Assembly (NCBI GenBank): GCA_963976395.1
Contig: CAXBLG010000025.1
Span: 1 to 35,912, forward strand
Direction: 5' to 3'
DNA length: 35,912 nucleotides
Source: UBA11612 sp963976395
GTDB taxonomy: Bacteria; Pseudomonadota; Alphaproteobacteria; Rhodospirillales; Rhodospirillaceae
How positions within the stretch are numbered: the stretch's first letter is position 1; the number at the start of each line of letters is the position of its first letter. A program made the translations under genes and the position numbers. The notes under the pieces were generated by a model. That model was given only the letters and a program-made list of their open reading frames with translations, did no database searches and was not told the origin of the DNA. Below, one piece after another: positions 17,102 through 25,172 of this stretch.

Positions 17102-17201
17102 GGTCATTCTTGCGCGCAGCGCTAGAATCCAGGGGAGTTTTGGTTATTGAAAAAAAGCTAGTTAACTCTGGATTCTCGAAGCTTCGCCCCAAGGATGACA
17201 A
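17102..17201. repeat. REP/BIME-like intergenic inverted-repeat element
   Basis: Two imperfectly inverted arms face each other around a 24-base centre. The left arm is 17102-17139 (contains TCATTCTTG and AGAATCCAG). The right arm is 17164-17201, and its complement contains TCATCCTTG and AGAATCCAG. The inner parts AGAATCCAGGGGAGTT and AACTCTGGATTCT pair with two unpaired Gs. The right arm also contains the palindrome CGAAGCTTCG. The pattern recalls the widespread proteobacterial REP type built on CTGGATTC and GATGACA. It fills most of the ilvD / flavin reductase spacer and could act as a transcript stabiliser or attenuator. Confidence 0.6.
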
Positions 17202-17233
17202 TGAGTCAAACAAGCGATGTGTGAGTTCATTCC

Positions 17234-17842
17234 ATGCACTATGACCCGCGGAAGCCGCGCGATCACGGCCTAACATATAGTCCATTCAAGGCCCTGGTGG
17301 TGCCGCGGCCCATAGGCTGGATCAGCAGCTTAAGCACGGCGGGTGTGGTTAACCTCGCGCCGTACAGTTTTTTCAATGCGGTGTCCGAGACTCCGGCGTT
17401 GGTGATGTTTTCCAGCGCGGGCGTGAAGCACTCTCAGGCCAATATTGAATCCACCGGCGAGTTTGTCGTCAACCTTGCCGTCTGGGATTTGCGTCAACAA
17501 GTAGCGGATACCGGCGCCAACCTCGCCGAAGGACAAAGCGAAGCGGACTTCGCAAACCTAGAAATGGTTTCATCAGTAGATGTAAAGCCGCCGCGTGTCG
17601 CAAAATCGCCTGCCGCGCTTGAATGCAAGTATGTGAAAACCGTTGATCTGCACGGCGCGGACGGAACGCCGTCCAACTGCGCTATGATCATCGGCGAGGT
17701 GATCGGTGTGTACATCGACGATGCAATTATCACCGAGGGTCGCGTGGACTTGTCAAAAGCCAAGCCTATCTCCCGGCTGGGGTACAAAGACTACGCGGTG
17801 GTGGAAAATATGTTTCCGCTAAAAATTCCGAAGGTGGAGTAG
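17234..17842 (+). CDS. Flavin reductase-like domain protein (FMN-binding split barrel)
   Basis: The 202-residue product has the flavin reductase-like split-barrel fold. Known relatives bind FMN or reduce flavins for partner oxygenases. Supporting segments are the N-terminal YSPFKALVVPRPIGWISSLS, VVNLAPYSFFNAVSETPALVMFSS (the FMN-contact strand pair), and TGEFVVNLAVWDLRQQV. Later come the CAMIIGEVIGVYIDD strand and the closing ISRLGYKDYAVVENMF. The latter part is typical of the DIM6/NTAB-like subgroup whose substrate is usually unknown. There is no signal peptide. The ATG lacks a clear Shine-Dalgarno sequence, and the gene is preceded by the inverted-repeat element, so its transcription may come partly from ilvD. 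It converges with the exonuclease gene. Confidence 0.85.
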   Translation: MHYDPRKPRDHGLTYSPFKALVVPRPIGWISSLSTAGVVNLAPYSFFNAVSETPALVMFSSAGVKHSQANIESTGEFVVNLAVWDLRQQVADTGANLAEGQSEADFANLEMVSSVDVKPPRVAKSPAALECKYVKTVDLHGADGTPSNCAMIIGEVIGVYIDDAIITEGRVDLSKAKPISRLGYKDYAVVENMFPLKIPKVE

Positions 17843-17848
17843 GGCGCG

Positions 17849-18427
17849 TTAAGTTGTTTTGAAGCGCCGCGCATTAAAAAACACTGCCGCATGTCCGCGC
17901 GCATCATCAATCGCCAAGTGCGTATGGTTCACGCCCTCTAGCAATTTTGGCGGTAGTTCTTTCCGTATCGGTGTGCGGGCCCATCCGAGAACGGCCTGCG
18001 CGTAAGACATCACATCTAATCCATCGCCGACGAACAGCGGATCATCTGTAAACGGCATCGCCACGCGGTAATCGGTGAATTTTACAAGGTAGTGGTCGAA
18101 CCATAAGCCTTCGGCGATCAGCGGCGCTGCGCAAAACAATACATCACCGGGCAGGGCGCGCACCCAGTCCACCAAATCCTTTATCGCGGCCTCGGGCGGC
18201 ACCTGATTTGTTTGAGTGGCGGCCCAGGCCTCGGGTTCGGTCTCCCACCAACTCATAGTTCTCGGGTGACGCACGGCGCCCTCAAGGGGCAGCAGGTTGC
18301 GCTCGAAGGAGCCGATTTCAGTGCCGCCTTCGTCATAGGCAGCGCAACCGAAACTGATCATGGAATTTTCGCCGGGGACCGGGCCGTCAAACTCTGCGTC
18401 GCTGAAAAAGTAAGTGAGTTTGCTCAT
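17849..18427 (-). CDS. DEDDh-type 3'-5' exonuclease, Rv2179c-like
   Basis: The 192-residue product resembles the Rv2179c-type 3'-5' exoribonuclease branch of the DEDD superfamily. The first metal residues are in FFSDAEFDGP (Asp10, Glu12), and the FERNLLPLEGA strand follows. The histidine-aspartate pair is in HTHLAIDDARGHAAVF (His170, Asp175), giving the DEDDh arrangement. Such enzymes trim single-stranded RNA or DNA ends. It lies 32 bases downstream of xthA on the same strand, so the two nucleases are probably one transcript. The ribosome-binding site is weak. The exact substrate is not shown by sequence. Confidence 0.75.
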   Translation of the reverse strand: MSKLTYFFSDAEFDGPVPGENSMISFGCAAYDEGGTEIGSFERNLLPLEGAVRHPRTMSWWETEPEAWAATQTNQVPPEAAIKDLVDWVRALPGDVLFCAAPLIAEGLWFDHYLVKFTDYRVAMPFTDDPLFVGDGLDVMSYAQAVLGWARTPIRKELPPKLLEGVNHTHLAIDDARGHAAVFFNARRFKTT

Positions 18428-18459
18428 GGGCGCGCGGCAATTTCCGAAGCAGATCTGGC

Positions 18460-19248
18460 TTAATCAAGCTCCAATTCACACCACACAGGGGTGTGGTCCG
18501 AAGCTTTTTCTTGTCCGCGCGGGCCTTTGTCGATCCCGGCCGCACGTAATCTGTCGGCGGTATGCGGCGACAGCATTAGAAAGTCGATCAACAGGCCGTT
18601 ATCCTTCGACCATGCTCCGCCCTGATAATCCCAATAGGAGTATTGGTGTGGCAGGGTGTTAAACGCACGGAAGGCATCGGTCAGACCCAGATGTTGCATG
18701 GCGCGAAAGCGCGCACGGCTTTCCGGCTGGGTGAGGGCATCGTCGGCAAAGGCCGCCGGGTTATAGACATCATCGTCCGTCGGAATCACGTTGTAGTCGC
18801 CGCCCCACAACCGCATCTCGTCGTCGGTCAGGCCGCGCTCCATATGAGCCTTGAGACGATCCATCCATTTCAGCTTGTATTTGAACTTGTCGGTAGAGAT
18901 GGGATTGCCGTTGGGCAGGTACAGGGCAGCCACGCGCAGCTTGCCGAACACGGTCCCTTCCATGTAGCGCGCCTGTTCGTCGGTCTCGTCGCCGGGCAGG
19001 CCGCGTTCAACGTCCTCAATGGGTGATTTCGAGAGGATGGCGACGCCGTTGTAGGTTTTCTGGCCGTGAGTCTCGACGTTGTAGCCCGCGTCTTCAATTT
19101 CCAGGCGCGGAAAGTTTCCATCTATGCATTTTAACTCTTGGAGCAGGACCACATCCGGCGCGGCTTCCTTCAGCCAGGCCAGCGCATTGGGCAAACGCGC
19201 CTTGATCGAGTTGACGTTCCAAGTAGCGATTTTGATGGATTTGGGCAC
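18460..19248 (-). CDS. xthA: Exodeoxyribonuclease III
   Basis: This 262-residue product is an exonuclease III / AP endonuclease of the EEP fold, acting in base-excision repair at abasic sites. The metal and catalytic residues are in the expected order: ATWNVNSIKARLP (Asn11), LLQELK (Glu38), LYLPNGNP, WGGDYNVIPTDDDVYNP, LLIDFLMLSP and SDHTPVWCEL (the active-site Asp-His pair). The start is a GTG at 19248 with only a weak upstream site, but it gives the family N-terminus (MPKSIKIATWN) with no alternative nearby. It is the first gene of a probable two-gene unit with the DEDDh exonuclease. Confidence 0.96.
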   Translation of the reverse strand: MPKSIKIATWNVNSIKARLPNALAWLKEAAPDVVLLQELKCIDGNFPRLEIEDAGYNVETHGQKTYNGVAILSKSPIEDVERGLPGDETDEQARYMEGTVFGKLRVAALYLPNGNPISTDKFKYKLKWMDRLKAHMERGLTDDEMRLWGGDYNVIPTDDDVYNPAAFADDALTQPESRARFRAMQHLGLTDAFRAFNTLPHQYSYWDYQGGAWSKDNGLLIDFLMLSPHTADRLRAAGIDKGPRGQEKASDHTPVWCELELD

Positions 19249-19377
19249 GGGTAAGGTCGGTCTTCTGGAGGGGTTGAGGGGTTATGCTGACACTCCCTGC
19301 CCGGGAGGGCAAGATGCACAACGCTACAAAGGCGACAGTACACCTCCATGCCATAAGCATGTTAGACTGCAAAGGCA

Positions 19378-20094
19378 ATGAGGATGAAAACATTGACCCT
19401 GGCCGCCTTCGTGGCGGCCCTGTTTTTGTGTTTAGGCTTTGCACGGGTGACCCTCTCCGCTGCCGCCGAGCAAGCATGTGCGCCTTATAGCCGGGCAGTC
19501 ACCGTCAGATTTAAAATGCTGACACCGCCGCCGGTCTACAATCATCGCCTCAACGTCGCCGGTATTCGCAATCTCTTTCTCACCCGGGGTCAGTCGGTCG
19601 GCGGCGCCCATGAGCGGGCGCTGGGCGTGACCTATTCCGAGATCGCATTTTATCTTGAGGGCAGCACCAGTATCACGCCACAGGGGAGCGGTTATTGCGT
19701 TTATCTGAATGCGGTGACGGCGGAATTCGGCTGGAAGCGTTTGGAAGTTCATATCGCTCGTGAGTATGCGCGCGGCACCTGCGAGTACAACGCGGTGCTT
19801 GATCACGAAAACCAGCATGTCTCCATCATCAAAATTGCTCTGTCGGATTACGCGCCGAGGCTGCGCGCCGAATTAGAGCGCGAGCTTCGCCGCCAGCAAC
19901 CAATTTTCACGCGCAACGCGCGGTCAGCTGCGGACCAGGCTGTGGAGTCACTTTACGGACGTATGCAGGGCGTCGTTGATCGGTTCCAGCAAACACAGGC
20001 CGCACGCCACAGCGCCATCGATTCAAGCAGCAACTACGGCGCCATCTCCGATCTTTGCCCCAACTGGGACAAAAAACTGCCGGCATCCAGATAG
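19378..20094 (+). CDS. Secreted HExxH protein, DUF922-like putative zinc protease
   Basis: The 238-residue product begins with a signal peptide (hydrophobic about 5-28, likely cleavage after SAAA), so it should be periplasmic. The mature part contains HENQH at 143-147, which fits the zinc-binding HExxH pattern. It is embedded in CEYNAVLDHENQHVSIIK, like the DUF922 group of putative secreted Zn-dependent proteases. The last third is helical and charged. Catalytic activity is inferred from the motif only. Cys34, Cys107, Cys135 and a C-terminal Cys could form disulfides in the periplasm. ATGs at 19378 and 19384 are both possible starts. The stop lies 5 bases from the end of the convergent erpA. 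Confidence 0.7.
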   Translation: MRMKTLTLAAFVAALFLCLGFARVTLSAAAEQACAPYSRAVTVRFKMLTPPPVYNHRLNVAGIRNLFLTRGQSVGGAHERALGVTYSEIAFYLEGSTSITPQGSGYCVYLNAVTAEFGWKRLEVHIAREYARGTCEYNAVLDHENQHVSIIKIALSDYAPRLRAELERELRRQQPIFTRNARSAADQAVESLYGRMQGVVDRFQQTQAARHSAIDSSSNYGAISDLCPNWDKKLPASR

Positions 20095-20099
20095 CGCAC

Positions 20100-20489
20100 T
20101 TAGATGGAGAATGAGGTTCCACAGCCGCAGGTGGACACGGCCTTGGGATTGTTGACTCGGAACGAAGAGGCCTGAAGATCCTCGACGAAATCGACTTCAG
20201 ACCCGCTCAGCACTTCCAGCGACACCTTATCGACCAGCAGCACAGCGCCACGGTATTCAAACGCGACATCGTCGGGCTGAACATCGTTTTCCATGCTGAA
20301 CTGGTAGGAAAATCCAGAGCATCCACCGCCGTCTACTGCAATCCGCAGCATCAGGCTCTTAATGTCGTCTTCGGCCTCGGACAATTCACGAATTCGTTTT
20401 GCCGCCGACTTGGTCAATCTGACGGTTGGGAAATCGTCTTTGGTGGACGGAACTTCGTCGTTTTCTGGCTGTGCAATAATTTCGGTCAT
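20100..20489 (-). CDS. erpA: Iron-sulfur cluster insertion protein ErpA
   Basis: The 129-residue product is an A-type iron-sulfur carrier of the HesB/IscA family. These proteins deliver 4Fe-4S clusters to target enzymes. The three ligand cysteines are present: Cys57 in DGGGCSGFSY and Cys121/Cys123 in STCGCGTSFSI. The domain starts at about residue 23 (VRLTKSAAKRIREL), after an acidic extension of roughly 20 residues found in alphaproteobacterial members. ErpA is favoured over IscA by this extension and by the stand-alone position away from any isc or suf cluster, so the symbol is probable rather than certain. It converges with the HExxH protein gene. Confidence 0.88.
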   Translation of the reverse strand: MTEIIAQPENDEVPSTKDDFPTVRLTKSAAKRIRELSEAEDDIKSLMLRIAVDGGGCSGFSYQFSMENDVQPDDVAFEYRGAVLLVDKVSLEVLSGSEVDFVEDLQASSFRVNNPKAVSTCGCGTSFSI

Positions 20490-20582
20490 GGCGCGAACCT
20501 AGTGTTGGTTGGGCGACTAATCAAGCGGTAGGGCATTGTGGGTTGCTGCTGGGGAGTGGGACTCGTTTTCTGACCCTATCGC

Positions 20583-20628
20583 TATTCACATTTTTTAGAT
20601 CGCATATTCTACGATGTGATGGTGAATA
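20583..20628. promoter_or_regulatory. Inverted repeat far upstream of the sigma-54 promoter (candidate enhancer)
   Basis: TATTCAC at 20583-20589 and GTGAATA at 20622-20628 are exact inverted copies. CACAT (20587) and ATGTG (20614) form a second pair inside. The position about 100 bases before the -24 element is where a sigma-54 activator normally binds. No specific activator can be named, and a chance dyad in AT-rich DNA is possible. Confidence 0.3.
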
Positions 20629-20689
20629 ATCTCAAATTTTCGGTGTTTCAGCATTTAGGTAAAGGACGAGTAAATAAAATATCTATGTT

Positions 20690-20702
20690 TATCAACACAT
20701 TA
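20690..20702 (+). promoter_or_regulatory. IHF-like binding site
   Basis: TATCAACACATTA matches the IHF consensus WATCAR-N4-TTR at every defined base. It lies 16 bases before the -24 element of the sigma-54 promoter. IHF bends DNA between enhancer and promoter in many sigma-54 systems, so the pairing supports both calls. Confidence 0.5.
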
Positions 20703-20715
20703 TGAGATTCCCGGG

Positions 20716-20752
20716 TCTGGCACGACGCTTGCCTAGATAAGGGAGTGCCAGA
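20716..20752. promoter_or_regulatory. Perfect 8-base inverted repeat spanning the efflux promoter
   Basis: TCTGGCAC at 20716-20723 and GTGCCAGA at 20745-20752 are exact inverted copies, 29 bases apart start to start. The left half includes the -24 element, and the right half covers the predicted transcription start. It could be the operator of a repressor that blocks the promoter, or an mRNA/DNA hairpin. It also offers an alternative reading of the -24 element as half of an operator. Confidence 0.45.
20718..20732 (+). promoter_or_regulatory. Sigma-54 (RpoN) promoter of the RND efflux operon
   Basis: TGGCACGACGCTTGC has the GG-N10-GC core of the -24/-12 promoter. It matches the consensus YTGGCACGRNNNTTGCW at all defined positions except the last W (C here). 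The predicted start is near 20744. It is followed by the efflux adaptor and permease genes on the same strand. Sigma-54 promoters need an AAA+ activator and ATP, so the pump would be switched on by a specific signal. Confidence 0.75.
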
Positions 20753-20753
20753 T

Positions 20754-20807
20754 ATGCAAAACCTGCGGGCCTTTGTTACCGGATCGTGGCTCGCCCCGGG
20801 GAACTGA
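20754..20807 (+). CDS. Possible 17-residue leader peptide before the efflux adaptor gene
   Basis: ATG at 20754 opens a 17-codon frame ending in TGA at 20805. It has a strong Shine-Dalgarno match (AAGGGAG, 8 bases before the ATG). The predicted sigma-54 start falls inside that Shine-Dalgarno sequence, so translation from that transcript is doubtful. If real, it would be a leader ahead of the adaptor gene, as seen with some attenuated resistance operons. No stalling motif is recognised. Confidence 0.2.
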   Translation: MQNLRAFVTGSWLAPGN

Positions 20808-20901
20808 GCCGATGTATAAGATATTGAGCGTCAATCAACCTCGGACCTGGGAGTATCCAAGTCTTCGAGTTCTTGTGACGAGATGGAACGGCAGGAACGC
20901 T

Positions 20902-22047
20902 ATGCGGGAATGTGTTGGGACAGGGACCAAAAGAACGCCCTCGGGTTTGGGTGGCCTTAGCGGCCTTGCGCTGCTGATCGCACTTGCGAGCTGCGACGGT
21001 TCGGCCACGGTCTCCGAGCCTGATGGAGTTACCCCGGCATTGACCGTGACGACAATTCCGGTGGGCCAGCGCGAAATTCATCACAACGTAATTGCCACCG
21101 GTACGATTGTGCCTTGGCAGGACTTGTCCATTGGCACTGAAATCAGCGGTCTGAAAGTCGTCGATGTGCCGGTTGACGAGGGAGATCAGGTCAAAGCGGG
21201 GCAGCTACTTGCGCAAATAGATCAAACGGTCGTGGCGGCGCAATTGCGCCATGCCGAAGCCGTCGTCAGAGAAGCCGAAGCAAACCTGAAATTTGCTGAG
21301 ACCGACAATGCGCGAGCAAAAGAACTGGTGGCCAAGGGCAACATCAGTTCGCAAACAGCCGACGACCGTGAAACCAAAGCCTTTGCAGCCGAGGCACGCC
21401 TCGCTATGGCCAGGGCCGAGCGCGACCAGATGAAGGCGCGGGTGGTGGCCTCAAGTGTAGTTGCGCCCGACGACGGCTATATTTCCAAACGCTCAGTGTT
21501 GATTGGCGATGTGGTTGCGGCTGGGCGCGAGCTATTTCGCATGGTGCGTGACGGTCGCCTCGAATTAAACGCAGACGTTCCCGAGACCGACATCGGTCTT
21601 ATTGAAGAAGGCCAGCAGGTCCGCATTATGCGCGATCATCTCGGCCCTATCACGGGTACGGTTCGATTGGTGGGTCCAACGGTAGACCCGACGACGCGTC
21701 TTGGCACGGTGCATGTGGCCTTACCGCCGGACTCCGGTCTCAAACCGGGTATGTTCGCCCGTGCCGAGATTTTGACGTCGCGGGCTATCGCCGCTGCGGT
21801 CCCGGAATCGGCGCTGGTCTTTCGCGACAACAAAGCAAGCGTTTTTGTTGTGATCAAGAAAGACTATGTGGAGCTTCGTGAAGTGGTGACTGGCGGCCGT
21901 CAGGAAGGCTGGGTAGAGATCGTGAGCGGCCTTGGTCGCGGAGATCATGTCGTCAATACCGGTGCAGGATTCCTGCACGACGGCGACCGGGTGCTGATCA
22001 CCGTTGCTGATTCTGGTGCAGAAAACGCCTCTATCAGGAGCGAGTAG
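20902..22047 (+). CDS. RND efflux periplasmic adaptor (HlyD/MFP family) lipoprotein
   Basis: The product is a membrane fusion protein that bridges an inner-membrane RND pump and an outer-membrane channel. From the ATG at 20902 (381 residues) it begins with a lipoprotein signal ending LIALASC (Cys31). The lipoyl and hairpin regions follow: VPVDEGDQVKAGQLLAQID, then the alpha-hairpin LRHAEAVVREAEANLKFAETDNARAKELVAKG with SSQTADDRETK. Then come the beta-barrel (NADVPETDIGLIEEGQQVRI) and the membrane-proximal domain (VVTGGRQEGWVEIVSGLGRGDHVVNTG). AGGAA lies 4 bases before this ATG. An ATG at 20812 would add 30 residues before the signal peptide and is less likely. The permease starts 3 bases after the stop, so the pair is an operon. 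Confidence 0.9.
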   Translation: MRECVGTGTKRTPSGLGGLSGLALLIALASCDGSATVSEPDGVTPALTVTTIPVGQREIHHNVIATGTIVPWQDLSIGTEISGLKVVDVPVDEGDQVKAGQLLAQIDQTVVAAQLRHAEAVVREAEANLKFAETDNARAKELVAKGNISSQTADDRETKAFAAEARLAMARAERDQMKARVVASSVVAPDDGYISKRSVLIGDVVAAGRELFRMVRDGRLELNADVPETDIGLIEEGQQVRIMRDHLGPITGTVRLVGPTVDPTTRLGTVHVALPPDSGLKPGMFARAEILTSRAIAAAVPESALVFRDNKASVFVVIKKDYVELREVVTGGRQEGWVEIVSGLGRGDHVVNTGAGFLHDGDRVLITVADSGAENASIRSE

Positions 22048-22050
22048 GTT

Positions 22051-25000
22051 ATGGGCTCGCAGTTATCCGCGTGGGCGATCAAAAATCCGGTCCCCACAAT
22101 CATTTTATTTCTGGTCACGACTTTGGCGGGGGTGTGGGGTTTCAGTAATCTCCGCATTAACCACGAACCGGACCTAGAGTTTCCGACCGTCATCGTCAAT
22201 ATTGGTCAGCCAGGCGCCGCCCCATCCGAACTCGAAACGCAAATCGCGCGTAAGGTCGAAGATGCGGTCATCAGCCTGGGCGATGTGCGCCATGTGCGCT
22301 CAAGCCTCAATGAAGGCTTTTCAAACACCGTTGTCGAATTCGAAATGAGTAAGGATGTGGACCGCGCCGTCAACGATGTGCGCGACGCGGTAACGACCAT
22401 CCGCTCCGAGATGCCCGCCGGAATCACTGAACCTGTCATCTCCCGCGCCGAGAACACCGGTGGCCGGATGCTGATTTATACTGTCCTCGCGGATGGCATG
22501 AGCGAGCGAGACGTCAGTTGGCTTATCGATAACGAGATTTCTCGCGCCATGCTCGAAGTGCCCGGCGTTGCTGTGGCCAGCCGCATTGGCGGGATGGACC
22601 GCGAAATCCGCGTCGATCTCGATCCCGACCGACTCATGGCTCTGGGGATTACCGCAGCCGATGTTAGTCGCCAATTGCGGGCATTGAACGTGGACCGTCC
22701 GGGCGGACGCGGCACCATAGGCGCGACCGAACAATCCATCCGCACTTTGGGCAGCGCGCGCTCGGTGGACGCGTTGCGCGAGGCTAGCGTTATTCTGCCC
22801 GGCGGACGGCATGCCCGTCTCGGGGATCTGGGCGAGGTGAGCGACGGCGCAGGTGAAATTCGCCAGTACGCGCGCTTCAATGGCGAATCCGTTGTGGCTT
22901 TTTCCATCGAGCGTCAGGTTGGTTCCAGCGAAGTACATGTCGCGCGCGGCGTGGCTGCGGCAGTGGAAGAGTTCGAGCGTACCCATCCGTCCATTCGTTT
23001 TGAGCTGGTTTATTCATCCGCCGATTACACCAGCGAGATGTTCGCCGGTGCCATGGAAGCGTTACTGCTCGGCGCGTTGTTGGCCGTAGGCGTGGTGTGG
23101 TGGTTCCTGCGCGATACGCGCGCAACACTGATCTCCGCCTTTGCTATGCCGATGTCGATTATACCGACGTTCGCATTCATGTATTTGATGAATTTCACCC
23201 TCAACAATATCACTATGGTCGGTTTATCCATGGTGGTCGGCATCTTAGTGGACGATGCGATTGTTGAGATGGAGAACATTATTCGTCATATGCGCATGGG
23301 TAAGCGCCCCTATGACGCTGCCATATTGGCCGCCGATGAAATCGGTATGCCGGTGGTCGCCACCAGTTTCAGTATTGTTGCCGTGTTTGTGCCGGTGGCC
23401 TTTATTCCCGGTATTCCCGGCCAGTTCTTTTGGCAATTTGGCTTGACGGTATCGGCGGCGGTACTGTTCTCGCTGCTGGTTGCCCGGATGCTTACGCCGC
23501 TTATGGGCGCGTTTTTATTGAAGCATCACGGTGAGACAAACCACGATTCAGAATTGCTCACAAAATATCTCAGATTGTTGCGCTGGGCGCTTGCACATCG
23601 CAAGCTCACCCTTGCGGGCGGAATCGGCTTTTTCATTTTCTCGCTGATGTTGTTGCCGCTCATCGAGCAAGATCTGTTTCCGGTTGCCGATCACTCCCAA
23701 TCTGCCATGTCGATTGAACTGCCGCCCGGCTCGACTTTGGCGGAAACGGAAGCGGCGACGGACCGTGTCGCCGAACTCATGATGGCGCGCTCTGAAGTGG
23801 AAGACGTCTTCATTAGCATGGGTGGACGAGGGCGTAATGCGGGCGTGCGCAATGCGACGGCCTTCATCAATCTTGTGCCGAAAGGCGACCGCGACCTAAG
23901 CCAGCAGGACTTCGAGGCCGATATGCGTCCGGCGCTCAGTCAGATTCCCGGCATCCGCATGCGCTTTGGCGCGAATGCCATGACAGCAACCACCAGTACT
24001 TCCATCACCTTGGGCAGCGACGACCCCGAAGCGCTGGAAGCCGTCGTTCAGCAGCTTGAGCGCGAGATGCGTGGTATTCCGGGCCTAGGCAACGTCGGCT
24101 CCAATGCCAGCTTGCAGCGGCCCGAACTTATTATTAGGCCTCGCTTGGATGTCGCCGCTGAAATGGGCGTGTCGGTAGAAGCGATTTCCACTACGGCGCA
24201 AATTGCGACGATGGGCGACAACGACAATGTTGCCCCCAAGTTTAACTTGCCGGACCGGCAGATTCCCATTCGCGTACATTTAGTTGAAAGCGCGCGCGGG
24301 AACCTCGGCATATTGGACAATCTACGGGTTCCCGGCGGGGGCGGTATCGCCGTTCCCTTGAGTGCAGTCGCGGACATTTCTTTCGGCAGTGGTCCAGCCC
24401 AAATCAATCGCATGGACCGGCGCCGGATGATTACGATTTCCGCGGAGATCAATAACAAGCCATTAGGTCAGATCAGGCGCGAAATTCACGAGTTGCCGGT
24501 CTTTCAAACCATGCCCGACAACGTACAAGAAATTTCCCAAGGCGATTCTCAAGCCATGGATGAGATATTTGGCAGCATCGGCGCAGCAGTTATGTTCGCG
24601 GCGTTTCTGGTTTATGGCGTACTCGTGATTTTGTTCGGCAGCTTCGTTCACCCGCTGACCATCATGACCTCGCTACCGTTATCTCTTGGCGGCGCGCTTT
24701 TGCTGCTTATGGCGACGGGCTCGGCGCTCTCCATGCCTGCCGTCATCGGCGTTCTTATGCTGCTTGGGATTGTGGCTAAGAACTCAATTCTTCTCGTGGA
24801 ATACACCGTTGTTGCCATACACGAGCGAGGTGTAAGCCGCTATGACGCTTTAATGGATGCGGCTCACAAGCGCGCTCGACCCATCGTTATGACCACCATC
24901 GCCATGACCGCAGGTATGCTGCCTATCGCTCTTGGGATCGGCGCGGATGCAGAATTCAAGGCCTCCATGGCGGTAACTGTGATCGGCGGACTGATTACAT

Positions 25001-25152
25001 CGACGGCGCTCAGCCTTGTTTTCGTGCCGGTCGCCTTCACGTATATGGATGATCTACAGAAATGGCTTACGCCGCGCTTGCGTCCGTTGATCAGCAGCGC
25101 ACATGAACTTCCGCCTGGGAAAACTGAGAAGCGATCCGCGCCAGCGGAATAG
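22051..25152 (+). CDS. RND efflux transporter permease (AcrB/MdtB-like)
   Basis: This 1033-residue inner-membrane protein is a full-length resistance-nodulation-division permease, a proton antiporter that exports drugs, bile-like compounds or lipophilic metabolites. It has two repeated halves, each with one helix, a large periplasmic loop and five or six helices. The proton-relay aspartates are Asp401-Asp402 in GILVDDAIVEMENI. The matching TM10 Lys lies in LLGIVAKNSILLVEY. N-terminal NPVPTIILFLVTTLAGVWGF and late MLPIALGIGADAEFKASMAVTVIGGLITST are typical. Substrate specificity cannot be read from the sequence. AGGAG is 10 bases before the ATG. There is no outer-membrane gene in the operon; the TolC at 10223 could serve. 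Confidence 0.95.
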   Translation: MGSQLSAWAIKNPVPTIILFLVTTLAGVWGFSNLRINHEPDLEFPTVIVNIGQPGAAPSELETQIARKVEDAVISLGDVRHVRSSLNEGFSNTVVEFEMSKDVDRAVNDVRDAVTTIRSEMPAGITEPVISRAENTGGRMLIYTVLADGMSERDVSWLIDNEISRAMLEVPGVAVASRIGGMDREIRVDLDPDRLMALGITAADVSRQLRALNVDRPGGRGTIGATEQSIRTLGSARSVDALREASVILPGGRHARLGDLGEVSDGAGEIRQYARFNGESVVAFSIERQVGSSEVHVARGVAAAVEEFERTHPSIRFELVYSSADYTSEMFAGAMEALLLGALLAVGVVWWFLRDTRATLISAFAMPMSIIPTFAFMYLMNFTLNNITMVGLSMVVGILVDDAIVEMENIIRHMRMGKRPYDAAILAADEIGMPVVATSFSIVAVFVPVAFIPGIPGQFFWQFGLTVSAAVLFSLLVARMLTPLMGAFLLKHHGETNHDSELLTKYLRLLRWALAHRKLTLAGGIGFFIFSLMLLPLIEQDLFPVADHSQSAMSIELPPGSTLAETEAATDRVAELMMARSEVEDVFISMGGRGRNAGVRNATAFINLVPKGDRDLSQQDFEADMRPALSQIPGIRMRFGANAMTATTSTSITLGSDDPEALEAVVQQLEREMRGIPGLGNVGSNASLQRPELIIRPRLDVAAEMGVSVEAISTTAQIATMGDNDNVAPKFNLPDRQIPIRVHLVESARGNLGILDNLRVPGGGGIAVPLSAVADISFGSGPAQINRMDRRRMITISAEINNKPLGQIRREIHELPVFQTMPDNVQEISQGDSQAMDEIFGSIGAAVMFAAFLVYGVLVILFGSFVHPLTIMTSLPLSLGGALLLLMATGSALSMPAVIGVLMLLGIVAKNSILLVEYTVVAIHERGVSRYDALMDAAHKRARPIVMTTIAMTAGMLPIALGIGADAEFKASMAVTVIGGLITSTALSLVFVPVAFTYMDDLQKWLTPRLRPLISSAHELPPGKTEKRSAPAE

Positions 25153-25172
25153 CTACCAGTGAGAGCAGCGAT

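Noticed and set aside
20619..20705. 28-codon frame upstream of the sigma-54 promoter
   Set aside because: It has no ribosome-binding site and overlaps the IHF-like site; its composition fits AT-rich non-coding DNA.
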